In this document: one piece after another, positions 1 to 13,748 of the stretch | Position numbering within the stretch: the stretch's first letter is position 1 | How the letters are laid out: each line of letters opens with the position of its first letter | Assembly: GCA_003993805.1 (NCBI GenBank) | Contig: RSEF01000003.1 | Location: 35,788,982 to 35,852,981, forward strand | Length of the DNA stretch: 64,000 nucleotides | DNA from: Himantopus leucocephalus | Taxonomy: Eukaryota > Chordata > Aves > Charadriiformes > Recurvirostridae | Direction of reading: 5' to 3' | The notes under the pieces: model-generated | What the model was told of the DNA's origin: nothing | The model's input: only the letters and a program-made list of their open reading frames with translations | The model's database searches: none | Program-made: the position numbers and the translations under genes

Positions 1-420
1 CTAATCACAAAGTGAAATACACTCCTGTGAAACAGTTGCGGAGCTGTCACTAGTCTTTGAATTTCAAATGTTTCAAAGTGATCAGATTTTATATTCCTTG
101 TTCTAGTTCACCACAAAATGACAATGACAAAGACACTTCTATTATACACTCCACAGTGGTTTGACCATTCAATTATAGCAGTTTTGATGTTCTTAGTTTT
201 GNAAATTCTGAAATGGCTAATCACAAAGTGAAATACACTCCTGTGAAACAGTTGCGGAGCTGTCACTAGTCTTTGAATTTCAAATGTTTCAAAGTGATCA
301 GATTTTATATTCCTTGTTCTAGTTCACCGCAAAATGACAATGACAAAGACACTTCTCTTATACACTCCACAGTGGTTTGACCATTTAATTATAGCAGTTT
401 TGATGTTGTTCTTAGTTTTA
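1..420. repeat. Direct duplication flanking single n at 202 (probable assembly overlap)
   Basis: Bases 1-201 recur at 217-420 with about three substitutions and one 3-base indel. The copies are separated by a lone n at 202 plus 14 bases that presumably also precede the left copy outside the window. The same arrangement is seen at every other single n in the window. The simplest reading is two contig ends, or two haplotypes, placed side by side without merging. A real tandem duplication is possible but less likely. Confidence 0.8.
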
Positions 421-445
421 AACAGGACTAGGTTATGCTTGTGAA

Positions 446-886
446 TCTTTTTCTTTTTTAGCGTAATGTAAGGTTTTCTTTGTTTTAACGGCAAATTAAC
501 AGGAGTTAGTAAACAAAATCAGTTTGATACTTTCCTGGTATTGATAAGCTGTAGCTCAGGGAAGTTTTTGTCTTGAGGCCAATCCCCTGGCAGCCCTAAA
601 GGAAGGACTAGATTTATGTGTTCTCTCCTTATGTCCTCCTTTGTACATTCCTATTTGGGNTCTTTTTCTTTTTTAGCGTAATGTAAGGTTTTCTTTGTTT
701 TAACTGCAAATTAACAGGAGTTAGTAAACAAGTTAGTAAACAAGTATCAGTTTGATACTTTCCTGGTACTGATAAGCTGTAGGTCAGAGAAGGTTTTGTC
801 TTGAGGCCAGTCCCCTGGCAGCCCTAAAGGAAGGACTAGATTTGTGTGTTCTCTCCTTATGTCCTCCTTTGTACATTCCTATTTGG
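446..886. repeat. Direct duplication flanking single n at 660 (probable assembly overlap)
   Basis: Bases 446-659 recur at 661-886, and the second copy starts directly after the n. The copies differ at about eight positions and by a short insertion in the right copy, where a GTTAGTAAACAA unit is repeated. This is the most diverged of the single-n pairs, so a real local duplication is a little more possible here. The exact abutment to the n still favours an unmerged overlap. Confidence 0.75.
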
Positions 887-3800
887 ATTAATGTCTTTGC
901 AAATGTTCTAGGGAAGTGTCAGATCTGCAAAGACAAAGAACAGGTATTGTTATTTTTGCTGTGAAGCTTAAGTTTATATAATGGAGAATGACAGGCTGCT
1001 TGTGCAAGTGCAGTGGTACTAGTAAGCAAAGTGGAAGGAAATATCTCAGAAGCCTACACCAGGCCTTGCAGCAGATAAAATTAGCCACAAAAGGTTTGGG
1101 GAACAATTTATGGGGTCTTGGGGGTAAGGGTTGAATTGGGCATTGGTGTATTCATACAGTTTGTTGCTATCAGGAGAAAAAGAATAATAACAGTACACAG
1201 TACTGATCAAATCCATTCCTTGAAGGTGGATATTAAGGCCAATACTGAAAAACTATTAGCCCAAAGGGCAGGCATCTGGTGACATGGAAGTGGTTTATCA
1301 GAATTGCGTTGTTCTGTAAACAAAGTTGTGTATCTCAGATTTCACAGTGACTGCTTCGGATGCAGTCTTTCATCTAAAGTACAAACCCTGTTAGTATGGA
1401 AGAGACAAGCAGCACTTCAAGAAATGTTCATCAAACAAATACAGAATGCCAAAGCTATAGGTTTGTTTTGCTTGCTTTCTTTTTTTTTTTCTTGTTTAAT
1501 GCTGTATTTACAATGTGAATTCCTTGTTGACTATATGGATATTCTGTCAGTCATATTTGGATTATTCAGGGTCCTTTTCCAAGTCATCTTATCAAAGCAA
1601 CTGCAAAAATTACATTTGCTCCCAGCTAAGGTGACTGCCCCATTCCTGTCACTGAGGGTCTCTAATCACTGGCTTCCAAAAAATTCAGTCTGCAGATAAC
1701 AAAAAGAGAGAGAGACCACGATATAAACAGCTGGGTTCCCCCTTCCATACAAGCCTCTCTCTGTTTCCGGATTTAGACAGGAGTGGGGAGAATCGGGTCT
1801 GTCTGGACTTTTTTCCTCCACCGTCCAGTTCTTATTTTAGTTTCTTTCATCAGCTGTGCAATTGAAAACACTCTTCTCCCAGGCTCTCAGCATGGACAAC
1901 AGGAGGTATTAGAATCCTAACACATGATAATGGCAATTAAATCTCTATCCTGTATCATCACCTCATCCATCTTTAAGTTGCTCTTTCCCTCCTGGCTGTG
2001 GGTTCAAAAGACATCGTCTCACTGCACGGGGCTGGGACCACAGCCCTGCTCTGGGGACAGCGACTGGAGCCACCCCGCCAAAGGAGCACGTCCTCAAGCC
2101 TGAGGTGGATAGCGAGTGACTTTGTTTTTCTCCACTCAGCACTGCTCTTTCTGTTGCCATTCGACTCTGCTCTCCTGCTCCCCTGATTAGGGCTGCCTTT
2201 GCAGTCCTAATCCAGTTGTGTACTCCTTTGGGTGTGGATGTGGCATTACCCTGATTTCTTCCACCAGACTTGATGGGTGCAGAGCACTCATCCGGGCACC
2301 AGTGGTTACACCAAGGTTTGGACACACAGTAAATACTGTCAATTTGGCATCTGTCTGGGATCAAAATACCAAAGGGCTGAACGATTTATCCCAGGTCACC
2401 AATGAAGCTGTTCACACAGTCGGGGTCTAAACCCCCAATTCCCACATCCTAGGTTGCTTCCATAACCTGCTTGGTGATTTTGCCCTCTTCTGTGTTCCCA
2501 TTACTGCTGGGAAGGAAGCGGTGCTGGGGCTGCTCTTCTGCCTTACTCACATCATGGTTGTTCTTTCCCTACAGCCCCACCATTGCCTCATGTACCCCCA
2601 CGCAGGGCAGAGCTGTACCTTAAATAAATAAACTTCTTGGCATTTAGTGAGTAAATCTCTCTGATCATCTTACAGTACTCTTGTGCAATGACATAAAAGT
2701 TGGTACACATTTTTTCTCTTATGAGCTTACCTCCAGGAGGATGAGAAACCACAAGGAATCTGAGTGCTTTGAGCATAGGATTTGCATGAAATTCCTACCC
2801 TATCCCCCGATAAATCCTTGGAAACAAAGTTATTTTCAGATGTCCCCAAAGAATCTTTTCATCAGATTGCTGAGATCATGAATAATAGCTTTATTGATGA
2901 GAAGTGTTGTCGATCGCCTGTTCAGCAGTGAGGAAAAATATGATGGCACTATTTTTTGGCCAGATCTTTCAGACATTTTTTTTCCTCACCATGAAACCTT
3001 CACTCTTCCCTCTAGCACACATGAATGAATTAACTGTGCAGCCCTTTGCCATTGCCAAGATCCTTCTTAGCCCGCTCCGTAGATGAAAGGACGAGGAATC
3101 TATGGATCTGCTTTGCATCTCTCACTGCAGGCAAATGTCTCCTTTATCAGCAAGAAACACACCAAGACTCGGCTAAGATTTAAGGCCCAGGCTTGCTGTG
3201 TTCAAGCTCAGGTCAGAGCTCAGCAGGCAGTCAGCAGCTGGATCGAAACCTCATGACCACTTGAGACAGACAGGCAGTATTTTAGTCCTGAACGTACTAA
3301 GCTACTGTGACACTGGTGTGTGTGCCTATTTTTGGTGTCACTGTTACCAAGCTAGTAAATACAATTGCTAGTCTTAGGTCTTGAGCTGGATTTTAAATTC
3401 CACAGCGAAACACCACGCTCGCAAAAGCTGCATCTTTGGCTATTGAGCTAGTCTTTTTACAGTGGCCGGAAGGTTAGCATTTTCTGGCAGGTTCTTTAAA
3501 TTGGGTCATTCGAAGTACCTTAAATATGGGGGATCTGTGCTTAGCAGGCACCTTTCAAAATTTGGGCCAGGGTTTTGTTTTGAGAAAGTAATGTTTGATC
3601 CACTGTAAAGTTAGTGGCATGCATAACATTTAATGCAGACAAGGGGCTGGGCTGAAGACTTCTTAATACTAAAAGGACTTAATTTATACCCAGCAGAGAC
3701 AAAGCAAGGCCCCATTTCTACCCCTGCTCCTATGTCAATCAGCTATTTACTTCTAATAGGATTGCTTTGGCCTGCAAGCTCTATTCAAAATGAATAAGGA

Positions 3801-6800
3801 TAACAGAACCTAATCTACTAATAGCAATGTATCAATAATGTTTTAGATTTAAGAGTATGGACTTTCAGAAGTAATTCAGGTGTGATTACGATCCATGCAG
3901 CACCAATATTTTTGATTTTGTATGTTGTATATGAAAGACCATTTTGGTGGGCTTACTGGAGCTCAAATCTAACATGACTTATCATGAGAAAAGCTCTTTT
4001 AAAAACTTATGGAAGCTACTCCATACTTTTTTATGGATTCCCCTTTAAAATTACCCTTCTATTGCAACCTCATTGCTGAAAACAGCTTTCCTCTTTCACA
4101 GCTTGCTCTTAATGAAAAGACTAACTCAGAAGAAGAAAAGATGGCAGCTGCTTTTAAAATACATAGCATCTGAAACTGGAAATAAACAACATATATGGCT
4201 CTGGCATTACAGCATCTTACACAGGAGAGACATAAGGCTTTGAAAGTAGCTGAATTCTGAGGCAATAGCTGAAGTCTGCGGGAAGATCCTTATTTAAAGG
4301 ATTTAAAGTTATTTAACTAGCAATTTCTGGGTGATGGACACTATGCTGTTTCCTGTCCTTCAGCTTTGCCCTGATTCTTTACCTACCTCATATACGTACA
4401 AGAATACCTACAGGCAAATCTGATGCAAAAAGTGGCACAGAGTTTTATTTTGTTTTGGTTTAGCTTATTTTAAAGCAGCTTCTAAGTGATCTTACTGAAA
4501 CTGGAATAAACCTGGCTGACTTTTAAGAAAGTGTCCAGACAGTTTAATTTCACTATAATAGTTTAAAATAAAATCTGTAAACTAGTTTGACTGAAAGTGC
4601 AGGCTCTTGGCTGTTCTGCTTTAAGGATTGTTCTTTGCTATGTAATCTCTGCTAAATGCAGCAGAGATGGTTCTGCGATGACTGAACTAGTGGGTTTCAA
4701 GAGCCCCAAACTTGTTTACATTGAGAAGCAAGCTTTCAGCAGAACTGATTTTTACCTACTGTTTTAAAAATACGTCTTTGCAGAGCAGCAGAAAAAGGGA
4801 TGTGCTGTAAAGTAAATGCTCAGCAAGCCACAAAGCACTAATTCCTAACCTTCTTTACTACTATTTACCTCTCACTCTACATGCAGCTTCAGTGGGTACA
4901 GACTCCAGCCTTAATAGCCAAGGTCTACTTCTTTACTGCTGAAGAATCTGGCCCTACCAGCGCTCCATTACATTGAGCAGGAAAGAAAATATCCTGAAAG
5001 GTGCCCCAGCATAAGGGAATGGAAGAGTAAGTGTAAATAAAGCAGAGGCTGGGCAGACCAACAAGAAATGTTTAACATTCCACGCTCTCCACAAAGGGCA
5101 GGTCAAGGAAAGGGAATGAGTGGTTGGGATGAAGCACATGCCACAGATATTTTTCAAGTACTGTTCAGCAGAGTATATCTGGTCACGTAAACATCCACAA
5201 CAAACAGAACAGCCTTGTTCTTGAACATGGCAAACCTCCCGAGGTCCTTCTATATACGCAGGAGATGGGTCTCACTACGCAGGGAAGCCGCAGCTGCTGA
5301 ATTCACGGTGGTATGTTTGAATTCATAAGTACAAACAATACTGAAAGCTGTACCCCAAGTGCCAGATGTTCTCAGATGCGACCAGTTGAACTCTTGCTTG
5401 CTCATGTCCTAGTCAAATCAATATACTTGCAAGCGACTTGTGCACTGAATGACTCTGGGCAGGTTAGAGGTGGTAGAAGTGAACGTGCCAAAAGTCGTAA
5501 CTCAGGGTTTGGGAGAAAGCTGAAAAAACGTTTACAACAAAGGAGAGTTCCAGACATAGTGGGCAAGACTTCTTATTCTTTCTAATTCTCAGGTGCAATC
5601 CAAAGTAATTGCAGAGTTATTAACCCTATCTTTTAATTTATATTGACTTGAAGCAACAGGTTTGATTTCATTTACAGCTCAAGTCACTCAGGGCTTTGTG
5701 AAGCTGTAGTGATGTAAAAGTAGTATGAGACCAAAATGAGGTTTATTTTTTGTTCATATTGAAAATTAACCCACACAGTATTTAATAGCAGTTAGCTATG
5801 TAGGTAAGGGTCTTCAGAAAGCTGCAAAACATTCAGCAGAGGTAAATGTTTCTGTGAATTAAACCTTCCTCCCTCATGAATCAGCGACTACCCCATTCTG
5901 GGAACTGCCATGCATATGTGTAGAAGCAAGAACATGTCGCTAAAATAGCTACACTCAATACAGAAAACATAAGCTGTATTCTGCAAACAATGGTGTGGAA
6001 AAGAGTACTGTCAATGTCATGGATGCCATTGAGGAAGACTTGCTTATTGCTTGTCCACTGGCTTATCTGGAGACTATTTTGTTAACATTGTTTGCCTTGC
6101 CAGGGTAGGACCACCAAGAGCTCTTGAAGGGGCAAAAGTCCTCCCTAAGTGTCCCATGAGTTCACACCATGCTCCACCTGCTGCAGATATTCAACAGTGG
6201 CCAGCGAGGTTGCACTGGTTGGCAAAACCTTTTATTTATGGGGAAGGAGGGACACATAACTGCATCAGGGCTACAGATCTCGACTCTTAGGGATTGCAAA
6301 GGAATGGAAGGAACGGAAGAGCTTTCTTAATCTACCTTTGCAAGACTTAAACATGTCCCAGTTTAGCATTAATACTTGTCTAGAATACCATGAGGTTTTG
6401 GATGCCATGCTTATAACTACTACCTTGGTGCAGAGGAATGATGTAGCTCTACTACTTGGGACAGTCACAGTACCCATTTTACCTTTTTTCTTTTTATATT
6501 GGTTAATAGTTAGTATTAGCAGCTATTTTGCCTCATATGCAGTTTGAAACCCCTTACTGGGTAGTTTGCATGGTGATCCAGAGAGAGGTAAGCCTCCTGG
6601 AGCTTGAGAGTTGCAGATGTGATTTTTTTTTTTAAGATGGCATGGTTCAGAAATCTAGCTGGAGTTCATGAACCTATTCTTCCTGTAACTGAAACCCATG
6701 TTTTAGTCAGGCTTGATTCAATTTTTAAAATAAATGTTTTCCTAGTTACAGGGAAAGCCAGTGCTATGTATAAGGGGTAGAATAACACCCTTCCAAAATC

Positions 6801-7135
6801 CATGTGTCATGAGTGGGTGGCCTATATACAGGATATGCATACATACAAAATCTAGCTTAGAGTAAGAAATTTTTCCTCTCTCCCCATCTGTTCTCTCCCG
6901 CCTACTCCCCTGCCATAATTTCTGTCATCGTTTTGCCTTCTCTCCAAGCTATTTGCATATCAATTGCCATATTTTTAAAAACATGTTTGTAGTCATTATT
7001 TTCAGTTTCTCTAAATGGAAAGTGAGCTCAGTACCATTAGATTTCACCAACGCAGAGCTTTTGTCCAGCTTCAGCTTAAGTAAAGTTTACTTTTCCCTAA
7101 TGGGGCTGTGTGTCTGAACTTGGATTACTGACATA
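887..7135. other. Intergenic sequence, no gene recognised
   Basis: No exon, RNA gene or full-length mobile element was recognised. Open frames here are short, lie on both strands and match no family I know; the longest is about 130 codons near 1.3-1.7 kb and 1.96-2.36 kb. The stretch 1980-2350 is somewhat richer in G+C than its surroundings but has no CpG-island character. I infer ordinary AT-rich intergenic DNA left of RMDN2. Confidence 0.6.
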
Positions 7136-7235
7136 NNNNNNNNNNNNNNNNNNNNNNNNNNNNNNNNNNNNNNNNNNNNNNNNNNNNNNNNNNNNNNNNN
7201 NNNNNNNNNNNNNNNNNNNNNNNNNNNNNNNNNNN
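7136..7235. other. Assembly gap of 100 N
   Basis: A run of exactly 100 N, a conventional placeholder for a gap of unknown size. Nothing can be said about the missing sequence. The flanks are not similar to each other, unlike those of the single-n joins. Confidence 0.98.
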
Positions 7236-8814
7236 CTGTTTTTTCAATGAAAGTCATAGCAAACTCTATGGAGGGAGTCTAGTGACGGAATGGAAAATGA
7301 CCTTGATTTCTCCTACTTTTCACACAGCAATAGGCATTAGAAGTTCAGGGTCTGTGATTATGTCTATTCCCGCCACAAGACATGCAGAAGACTAGTCTGT
7401 GTGAATTTGCACATATGTTTGAGATAGGCCCAGTATGGCCCAAAGTAATTAGGATTAGAATTGCTGTTTCACAATTTTCAGGGCTGAGTGTTCAGAAAAT
7501 CATGGACGTGCCATCTTGTCTAACTGCTAATGTGGTTTCACACCAAAATAGCTCATCCTCTCAAAAGGGATGTGTAGTCAAATACACAAACACTTCCTCC
7601 TTGCTCAATCCAACAGATGCTTGGTATAATATAAGCCAATCTGGCTCTCTGTTCATGAAAATGTGTGTAACAAGTTGCGCTGTTTATCATTCTTTCTGGC
7701 TGCTTTGACAGAAATAAAGTGGGGAAAGCTTTGCTTCACATACGACGCTTGCAGCCAATGACAACATGGCTGACTAAATGTTGAGAGAGGAGTCAAAGCA
7801 ATATACACAATAGCTGCAAAAATTTGGAAGATATGGGCATCTGTGGTCTAGGCTTACCTTACAACAAATGGAAAGAACTGGGTCACTATGTTCATGTGAC
7901 ATTAGTTGCACAACTGTAGTATCGAATTTAAGAGCAGTTGTAAAGTAAAATCATCATTCATTCAATCCTTATGCAAAATGCTGCAATGAAACTGTGGCTA
8001 TATCTGACTGGAAGAGTAGAAAAAACCTAAACACAGCCATTAATGGCGCATTGTTAAGGTCATAGTGGTTGCATAGTTGAAAACTATTGCATTGGATGGC
8101 GTGAAGGGAAAGATGTGGTACTTTTAAGAATGATCCTCCCTGTTCCTTAGCACACATTGCAGAATCATAAGATTATGTCCCATTTCAAGTATATGAACTG
8201 GTCTATAGATTTCAGCCAGGGTTTCACCAATCTGTACATCTAGCTTGTTCTTCAGGACCGGGGAGCACCCAGGCTGAAATACTAATGTCTCTGTGGCTGC
8301 TTGCAGCATCAGGCAACCCCGGCAAAGCACAGCGTCTGGCTCCTCACTCCCCACTCCACTACTGCCTCTTCCCTTTCACAGCCGCACTTACACACTACTT
8401 CTGGGCATGACTCACTGTCCACCTCTGTCAGGAAGAACCTCATACCAAGCTGGGGCACGCTGGACTGCACAATGTTTGTAACTGTACTGAATTGTACTGA
8501 AACACTTGCACAATGTGCTTGATTCAGTGAAGAAATGAGCTACACAAATACCTCAGCAACCTGGGTTGTACTTGTTCAAAGAACCTAGCTGGAAACCAGA
8601 GAATGGTGGTAGGAGTTGTTTAATCTGATTTTTGCAATTTATAACTAGCATGAACAGTCTTGATCTTTAGGCAATAATTAGATGCAATGTCAGAGCTGTA
8701 TCTTACTTTTGAGTCCTTTGCGGATAACATCAAATTATTGACCTTAAAAAGGGTTGAGATATGTCTTTTTCCTAAGACGTTACTTTTCTCCTCATCCTTC
8801 CCCATGACTTTTGT
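7236..8814. other. Intergenic sequence, no gene recognised
   Basis: No recognisable gene or repeat. Overlapping short frames on both strands around 8.12-8.52 kb do not resemble a known protein and lack splice signals that would organise them into exons. Confidence 0.55.
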
Positions 8815-8901
8815 GCAGCCCCATAAACTACTGGAAGAGTTCAGAAACTAAGTAGCANGCAGCCCCATAAACTACTGGAAGAGTTCAGAAACTAAGTAGC
8901 A
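8815..8901. repeat. Direct duplication flanking single n at 8858 (probable assembly overlap)
   Basis: The 43 bases at 8815-8857 recur without difference at 8859-8901, separated only by one n. This is one of the cleanest single-n joins in the window and is best read as an unmerged contig overlap. Confidence 0.85.
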
Positions 8902-9148
8902 AAACATTACGAGCTCAGAGTGCTTGTGATGCCTGCAGGGATGCCCAGGTGCATTACAAGTGGGATCGGAGATGAAACTTTTAGAAGTAAACCCAGGTCT
9001 TTCCATGAAGTGTGTTCCTCTGGNAAAACATTACGAGCTCAGAGTGCTTGTGATGCCTGCAGGGATGCTCAGGTGCATTACAAGTGGGATCGGAGATGAA
9101 ACTTTTAAGAAGTAAACCCAGGTCTTTCCATGAAGTGTGTTCCTCTGG
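8901..9148. repeat. Direct duplication flanking single n at 9024 (probable assembly overlap)
   Basis: Bases 8901-9023 recur at 9025-9148 with one substitution and one single-base indel in an A/T run. The pair begins where the previous duplicated join ends, so a contig of only about 165 bases was probably laid between two neighbours, overlapping each. Short frames spanning the n here are artefacts. Confidence 0.85.
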
Positions 9149-12100
9149 GCTGGGGTGGAGGGGATGGGTTTCTTTATTCTTCTGTTGACCCAGGCTGAGT
9201 TTATAATAACTGACGGTGCAAGGATACAACACATAAATATTGTGTCTTCTTATACATTCTCCATTCTCTCTTCCATCCACAGTTTATAGACAGAGCACTG
9301 CTTGCCCATCTACTGGGACTCTTAACTCTCCATCTCCAAAAGGCTTTATTTCTGCCTAGGGAAAAGGAGGCTAATAGGTAAAAAATGTGGGTTGTATTTG
9401 GAAGAGTGATCCCTTTAGTTATTACTGCTGGCTACAATTTTGCACAGTACTACCGACTAGTCCATAGCAATAACTAACAACAGGGACTTCTCTGTATCCC
9501 CTTCTGTCTGAACGCTAAGTACTAAAAACAGATGCTAATTGTACGGTTCCAGAGAAAAAGAAAAAGAGCATGCTGGGGTGACTCAGGACATACTCCCGCT
9601 GTTGTGCAAGGAAAAACGGTATTCAGATATGTGGAGATTGTCTGTGGTTAACTGTGGCTTGTTGGGGGCAGGGGCAGGGTATGCATGTATATGCAAAAAC
9701 TCACAAACACCACCCTGAACTATTTTAAGTCTTGGAGATGAAACTGGTGATTATCTACTCTCTAAGTTGTTAGCAAATGACTATTCAATGCCATGGCAGG
9801 ACAAGCTGAACTCAGTAACAAATAAAGAATGGGATAATAAACAGAATTTTATGTGTTTCTTTTGAAGCATAAAACTTGCTACAAATTACATATCGTTAAA
9901 CAAAGTCATAAAAACTTGTTGGAAAACAGAGGGTGGCAACACTTAGACAAAAATGTAAATGCGACTCTGGTGTATATATTTTTACCTGAGGGAAATCAAT
10001 GCCTGTGAAAACACTCAAGACAAGAATGCCTATGAAAATGAAAACACTCAAGGCAAGAATTTATTACCCTACCATTACATTTTTTTATTGTATTCTTGAA
10101 CTTCCAGTCAAGTGATAGGAATGCAGTGCTCTGGATCACAGTCACCCTTCTTTCAGTGCTCCATTATAAGCACTGACAAGGAACTTCGGACAGCATTTTA
10201 CACCTCAAGTTAAACACTTAAGTTTATAATTAGGCACCTAAATAGTTAGCATCATCATCTTAGCTAATAAGCACATGAACAGAAAACTTCTTTAGGAAAG
10301 TTAACTGAAGTTGCTTATTTAGGTGACTTACAAGTACTAAAGCTTAACAATGCTGTCTATAGCATTCCCGTGCCTCCAGTTACTTTAGTTGGAGGGACTG
10401 TAAAACTTCACTTGTTACATGACATTGCATGCCACAGCTGGTTTTTGTCACTGTAAAGCTCTGCATGATGGAGTCAGGTTATTAATTAAGAAACAGTTTC
10501 TTGGTGCTCTGCTGTGACTTACGTCCATAATGGATTTGCAGCAAACGTTGGTTCCAAGCAGTTAGCTTCTCCAAGGTCTCTTTTAAGTATATCCTTGAAT
10601 GTTTGAATAGCAAGAACCATCATGGAAGGGTACAGCTCTTTTCCTTGGTACGGTCCTTCCCTGTCTCACCTGATCTAAATTCTGTCTTTAGGGCATCTTC
10701 TTCACCTTTTGGACAGACATAATTCTTTCTCAATAGTGCTCTAAGCTGCTAATAAGATGGTTTAGACAGACTGTAAGCGGTTAGCAAGAAGGAGAGCTAT
10801 TTTTACAGCCACCAAAAATGAAAATGATGGCTCTTGACACCCCTTTACAACCCAAGCCTTCTGGTTATGAGGTCCCATTTGTTGCAATCAGCTGTCAGGC
10901 TCATGGTTAAATGTCACATTACTCTCCAGTTCCAACCTCCAGGATGCAAAATCCTCCAGTAATCCCTCCAGATCAGATAGAACTCTGCTGTCAGGAAGAA
11001 GCCACGAGTGAAGGAGGAGCAGAAGCGGTATACTGGAGGTAGCTCTCCAAGACTCTGCAGCAGTGGGAAGCAGCCTGTGGTGGCCAGGGCCAGAAGAGCA
11101 GTAGCAAGCAGCTACTTGCCAGTGTTCACAAAGAGCTCCTGATGACAGAAGGCCACAGCATACTGGTCTGTGGCTCTGCACCCCAAGGTGTAACTGTGGA
11201 TGGAAGGAATAATCTTCATTTGGGCAAGAAGAGATGCATTTATTTTTGTATAATGCACTGTCCTGTTGGGGCTAGGTATGAAGGTGCAATCTGCACATTT
11301 ACATTAATTCTTAAGGCAACTGTGCCCTGAATATTTGTATGCAATTCCTCTGGAAGGCCTAAAGAAGATCTTCAGTTTCTCTGCCTGTGTACATTTGGGG
11401 GATGCTGGTGTGGCTGGCAAATGAAGAACCTCATGTACGAAGAAACCAGGATAACTTGCTTCCAAACTTCCAGAAAATTCACGGCAATTGCAGACACAGA
11501 GTTAACAGTGGGATCCCACTGTGCTAAAGGCATACAGGGGTCTCTGCTGGTAGGGTCCTCTGGTATTTGGGGCAGTATCTGTATTGTCCTGCTTTTTTAA
11601 AGCTCCGGATGCTGTTGTCAGGATGATACCTTTTGTTAAAAAGGAACGTAGTGATTTAAAAACAATAGTCTTCAATATGATAATGAGAAGCTTGAAAACA
11701 TAAACCCTAAATGTCCTCAAACCATGAAGAAGCAAAAGCAATACTTCTGGAATTTTTGATGCAGAATTTTTAATCCAGCTTTTGGTGGATGCTCATCAAT
11801 GGGCTCAGTTTCACCCAGTTGTTTGGCTTTCCCTGCGCGTCCTGTCACTGGAGAGCAGTGTCCAACTTTTTTCCTCTTACCGGTGATGCTAGAGCAAGAG
11901 GGTTTGCCATCATGAAGCTTATGTTTACACTGGCTGCACTGTGGCCCCTTTTCGTGGTTCTGTCCTTCTTGCCAAATACTTAAGTTTCCACTGCCACAAA
12001 TGAGAAGATGGGGTGAGTGAAGGGTTTTGGGGTGACTGAAAAGCAAAGATGGCGTGTGTGATGACAAAGGGAGCAGAACTGGGAAGTGTGTGGGAGAAAC

Positions 12101-13164
12101 GGAGAGGAGGTGGAAGCCAAGACATCAGGAAGGAGCATAAGAATCAAATGCTTTGTGTCATTGAACTTCCATCACTTCCAAGACAGAGGTCTTTCTAAGT
12201 TCTAAACAACTTTATTTTTGTCTGGTTACTATAAACTGATAAACAGGAAATGTGTTATAGTAATAAACAAAGGACAGGAAAAAGGAAACGCTACTACTCA
12301 AACAGGAACATGGCCTGGGAACACAAAAAGGAACAAACAAGAGTTACAGTTTGCCCCATTCTCGCTCAGGATTGAGAATTATAACAAGTATGATAAAACA
12401 CAGGACAAAAAGAGACAGTTGTGGTAGGACAGAAACAAAGACCAACATTATTAGAGACATTTTGGGGCCTTGTTTATTGCTGGGAAAGCGGATGGCCTTG
12501 TGCAAACTTCAGCTGCTGTTCTCTCTCTTACACAGGAGAGTTATACAAGCTTGTCTGTGTATGAAACAGTAACTACCCCACCTTAGATCTGTCTCTTGTC
12601 TTTTGCGTGCATGTTTGCATCACCAGAATGAAGCTATATTAGCATGAAAACATGTAGAGTACTCAGCAGTTGCCAAAGCTAGGCTATGCTCCTGCTGGAT
12701 GGAAAGTGAAAATATAACTTCTCTCATTTTAATATACATACTATATATATATATGTATGTATTTCTTTGCACGGGAACATCCTATTTCCAGCATTTCTAG
12801 GTTTTACTTCAGGGCTAGGGAGTATCCTTTAATGTATCCTTTGTTCTTTTTTTGTATGTTTGTTCTGTGTTTTAGCCACAAAACCCTCTTTAGAAAACAG
12901 ACTGTTTCTGCAGAGAAGCTTTCATCAAAAATAAGTCTTAGTGTTCTTCTAAATGTTGTTCCATGATGTTCATCCTGAAAACAAAACTACTTTCTTGGAA
13001 ATATTCTGTTACAAATTTTATTGGATTATGATTCACTTAATGGCTTCATGTTGCACTTAAAACACAAACGTGAATAATGGAGAATCTACAAATAGGATAT
13101 TCATAAATAAAATGCTCAAATGAGAAAATGAGCTTCCAGTGGGTAAAAGCTTGCAGCATTTGAT
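9149..13164. other. Intergenic sequence, no gene recognised
   Basis: No exon or RNA gene recognised. An alternating TA/TG simple-repeat patch lies at about 12731-12762. A minus-strand open frame at 11717-12067 has two CxxC-like cysteine pairs but no family resemblance, and its codons are not organised around convincing splice sites. I regard it as chance. Confidence 0.55.
12731..12762. repeat. TA-rich simple repeat
   Basis: Alternating AT dinucleotides run into TATG units. It is a short microsatellite with no linked gene. Confidence 0.8.
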
Positions 13165-13748
13165 TGTTTTTCATTAATGACCTAGATAATGCGGCAGACT
13201 GCACCATCAGCAAGTTTGCAGGTGGTACAATACCAAGAGGAGTGTCTGATACACCAGATGGTTTTGGTGCCCTTCCGGGGGACCTTGACAGGCTAGAGAA
13301 ATGAGCCAACAGGAAACTTACAAAGTTCAAAAAAGGGAAATGCAGGGTCCTTCCCCTGAGAAGGAATAACCCCATGGACCAGTACATGCCGAACGCTGAC
13401 CAGATGGAAAGCAGGCCTTGGGAATACTGGTGGACTATAAATTGGCCATAAGCCAGCGATGCGGTGGTACCCACTGGAAGGACAAGAGGCAATGGGCACA
13501 CACTGAAATACAAGTAATTCAGTTTAAACATAAGGAACATTTTTTTACTGTAAGGGTGATCAAACACTGGCACAGGTTTCCCAGAGAGGCTGGGGAGTCT
13601 CCACCCTTGGAGATATTCAAAAGCCGACTGAAGCAACTGCTCCCATCCTGAGCAACCTGCTTTAGCTGACCCTGCTTTGAGCAAGGTGGGGGGTGGACTT
13701 GATGATCATGAAAGGTTTCTTCCAACATGAACTATTCTGTGATCATGT
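13165..13748 (+). mobile_element. CR1 LINE fragment, 3' part, + strand
   Basis: This is a 5'-truncated CR1 retrotransposon reading left to right. The start matches the CR1 segment that encodes part of the reverse transcriptase (the run around CATCAGCAAGTTTGCAGG). The end has the typical 3' segment: a 'cacaggtttcccagagagg' block, a 'ggacttgatgatcatgaaagg' type block and the closing 'attctgtgat' unit. Short frames inside it are remnants of CR1 ORF2 or antisense shadows. It carries many substitutions and small deletions, so it is inactive. Confidence 0.9.

Noticed and set aside
8981..9280. Minus-strand frame with an internally repeated peptide
   Set aside because: The repeat comes from the duplicated single-n join at 9024.
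11717..12067. Minus-strand frame of 116 codons with CxxC-like pairs and a lysine-rich part
   Set aside because: Looked faintly like a zinc-knuckle fragment, but spacing fits no zinc-finger family and neighbouring sequence gives no supporting exons or element.
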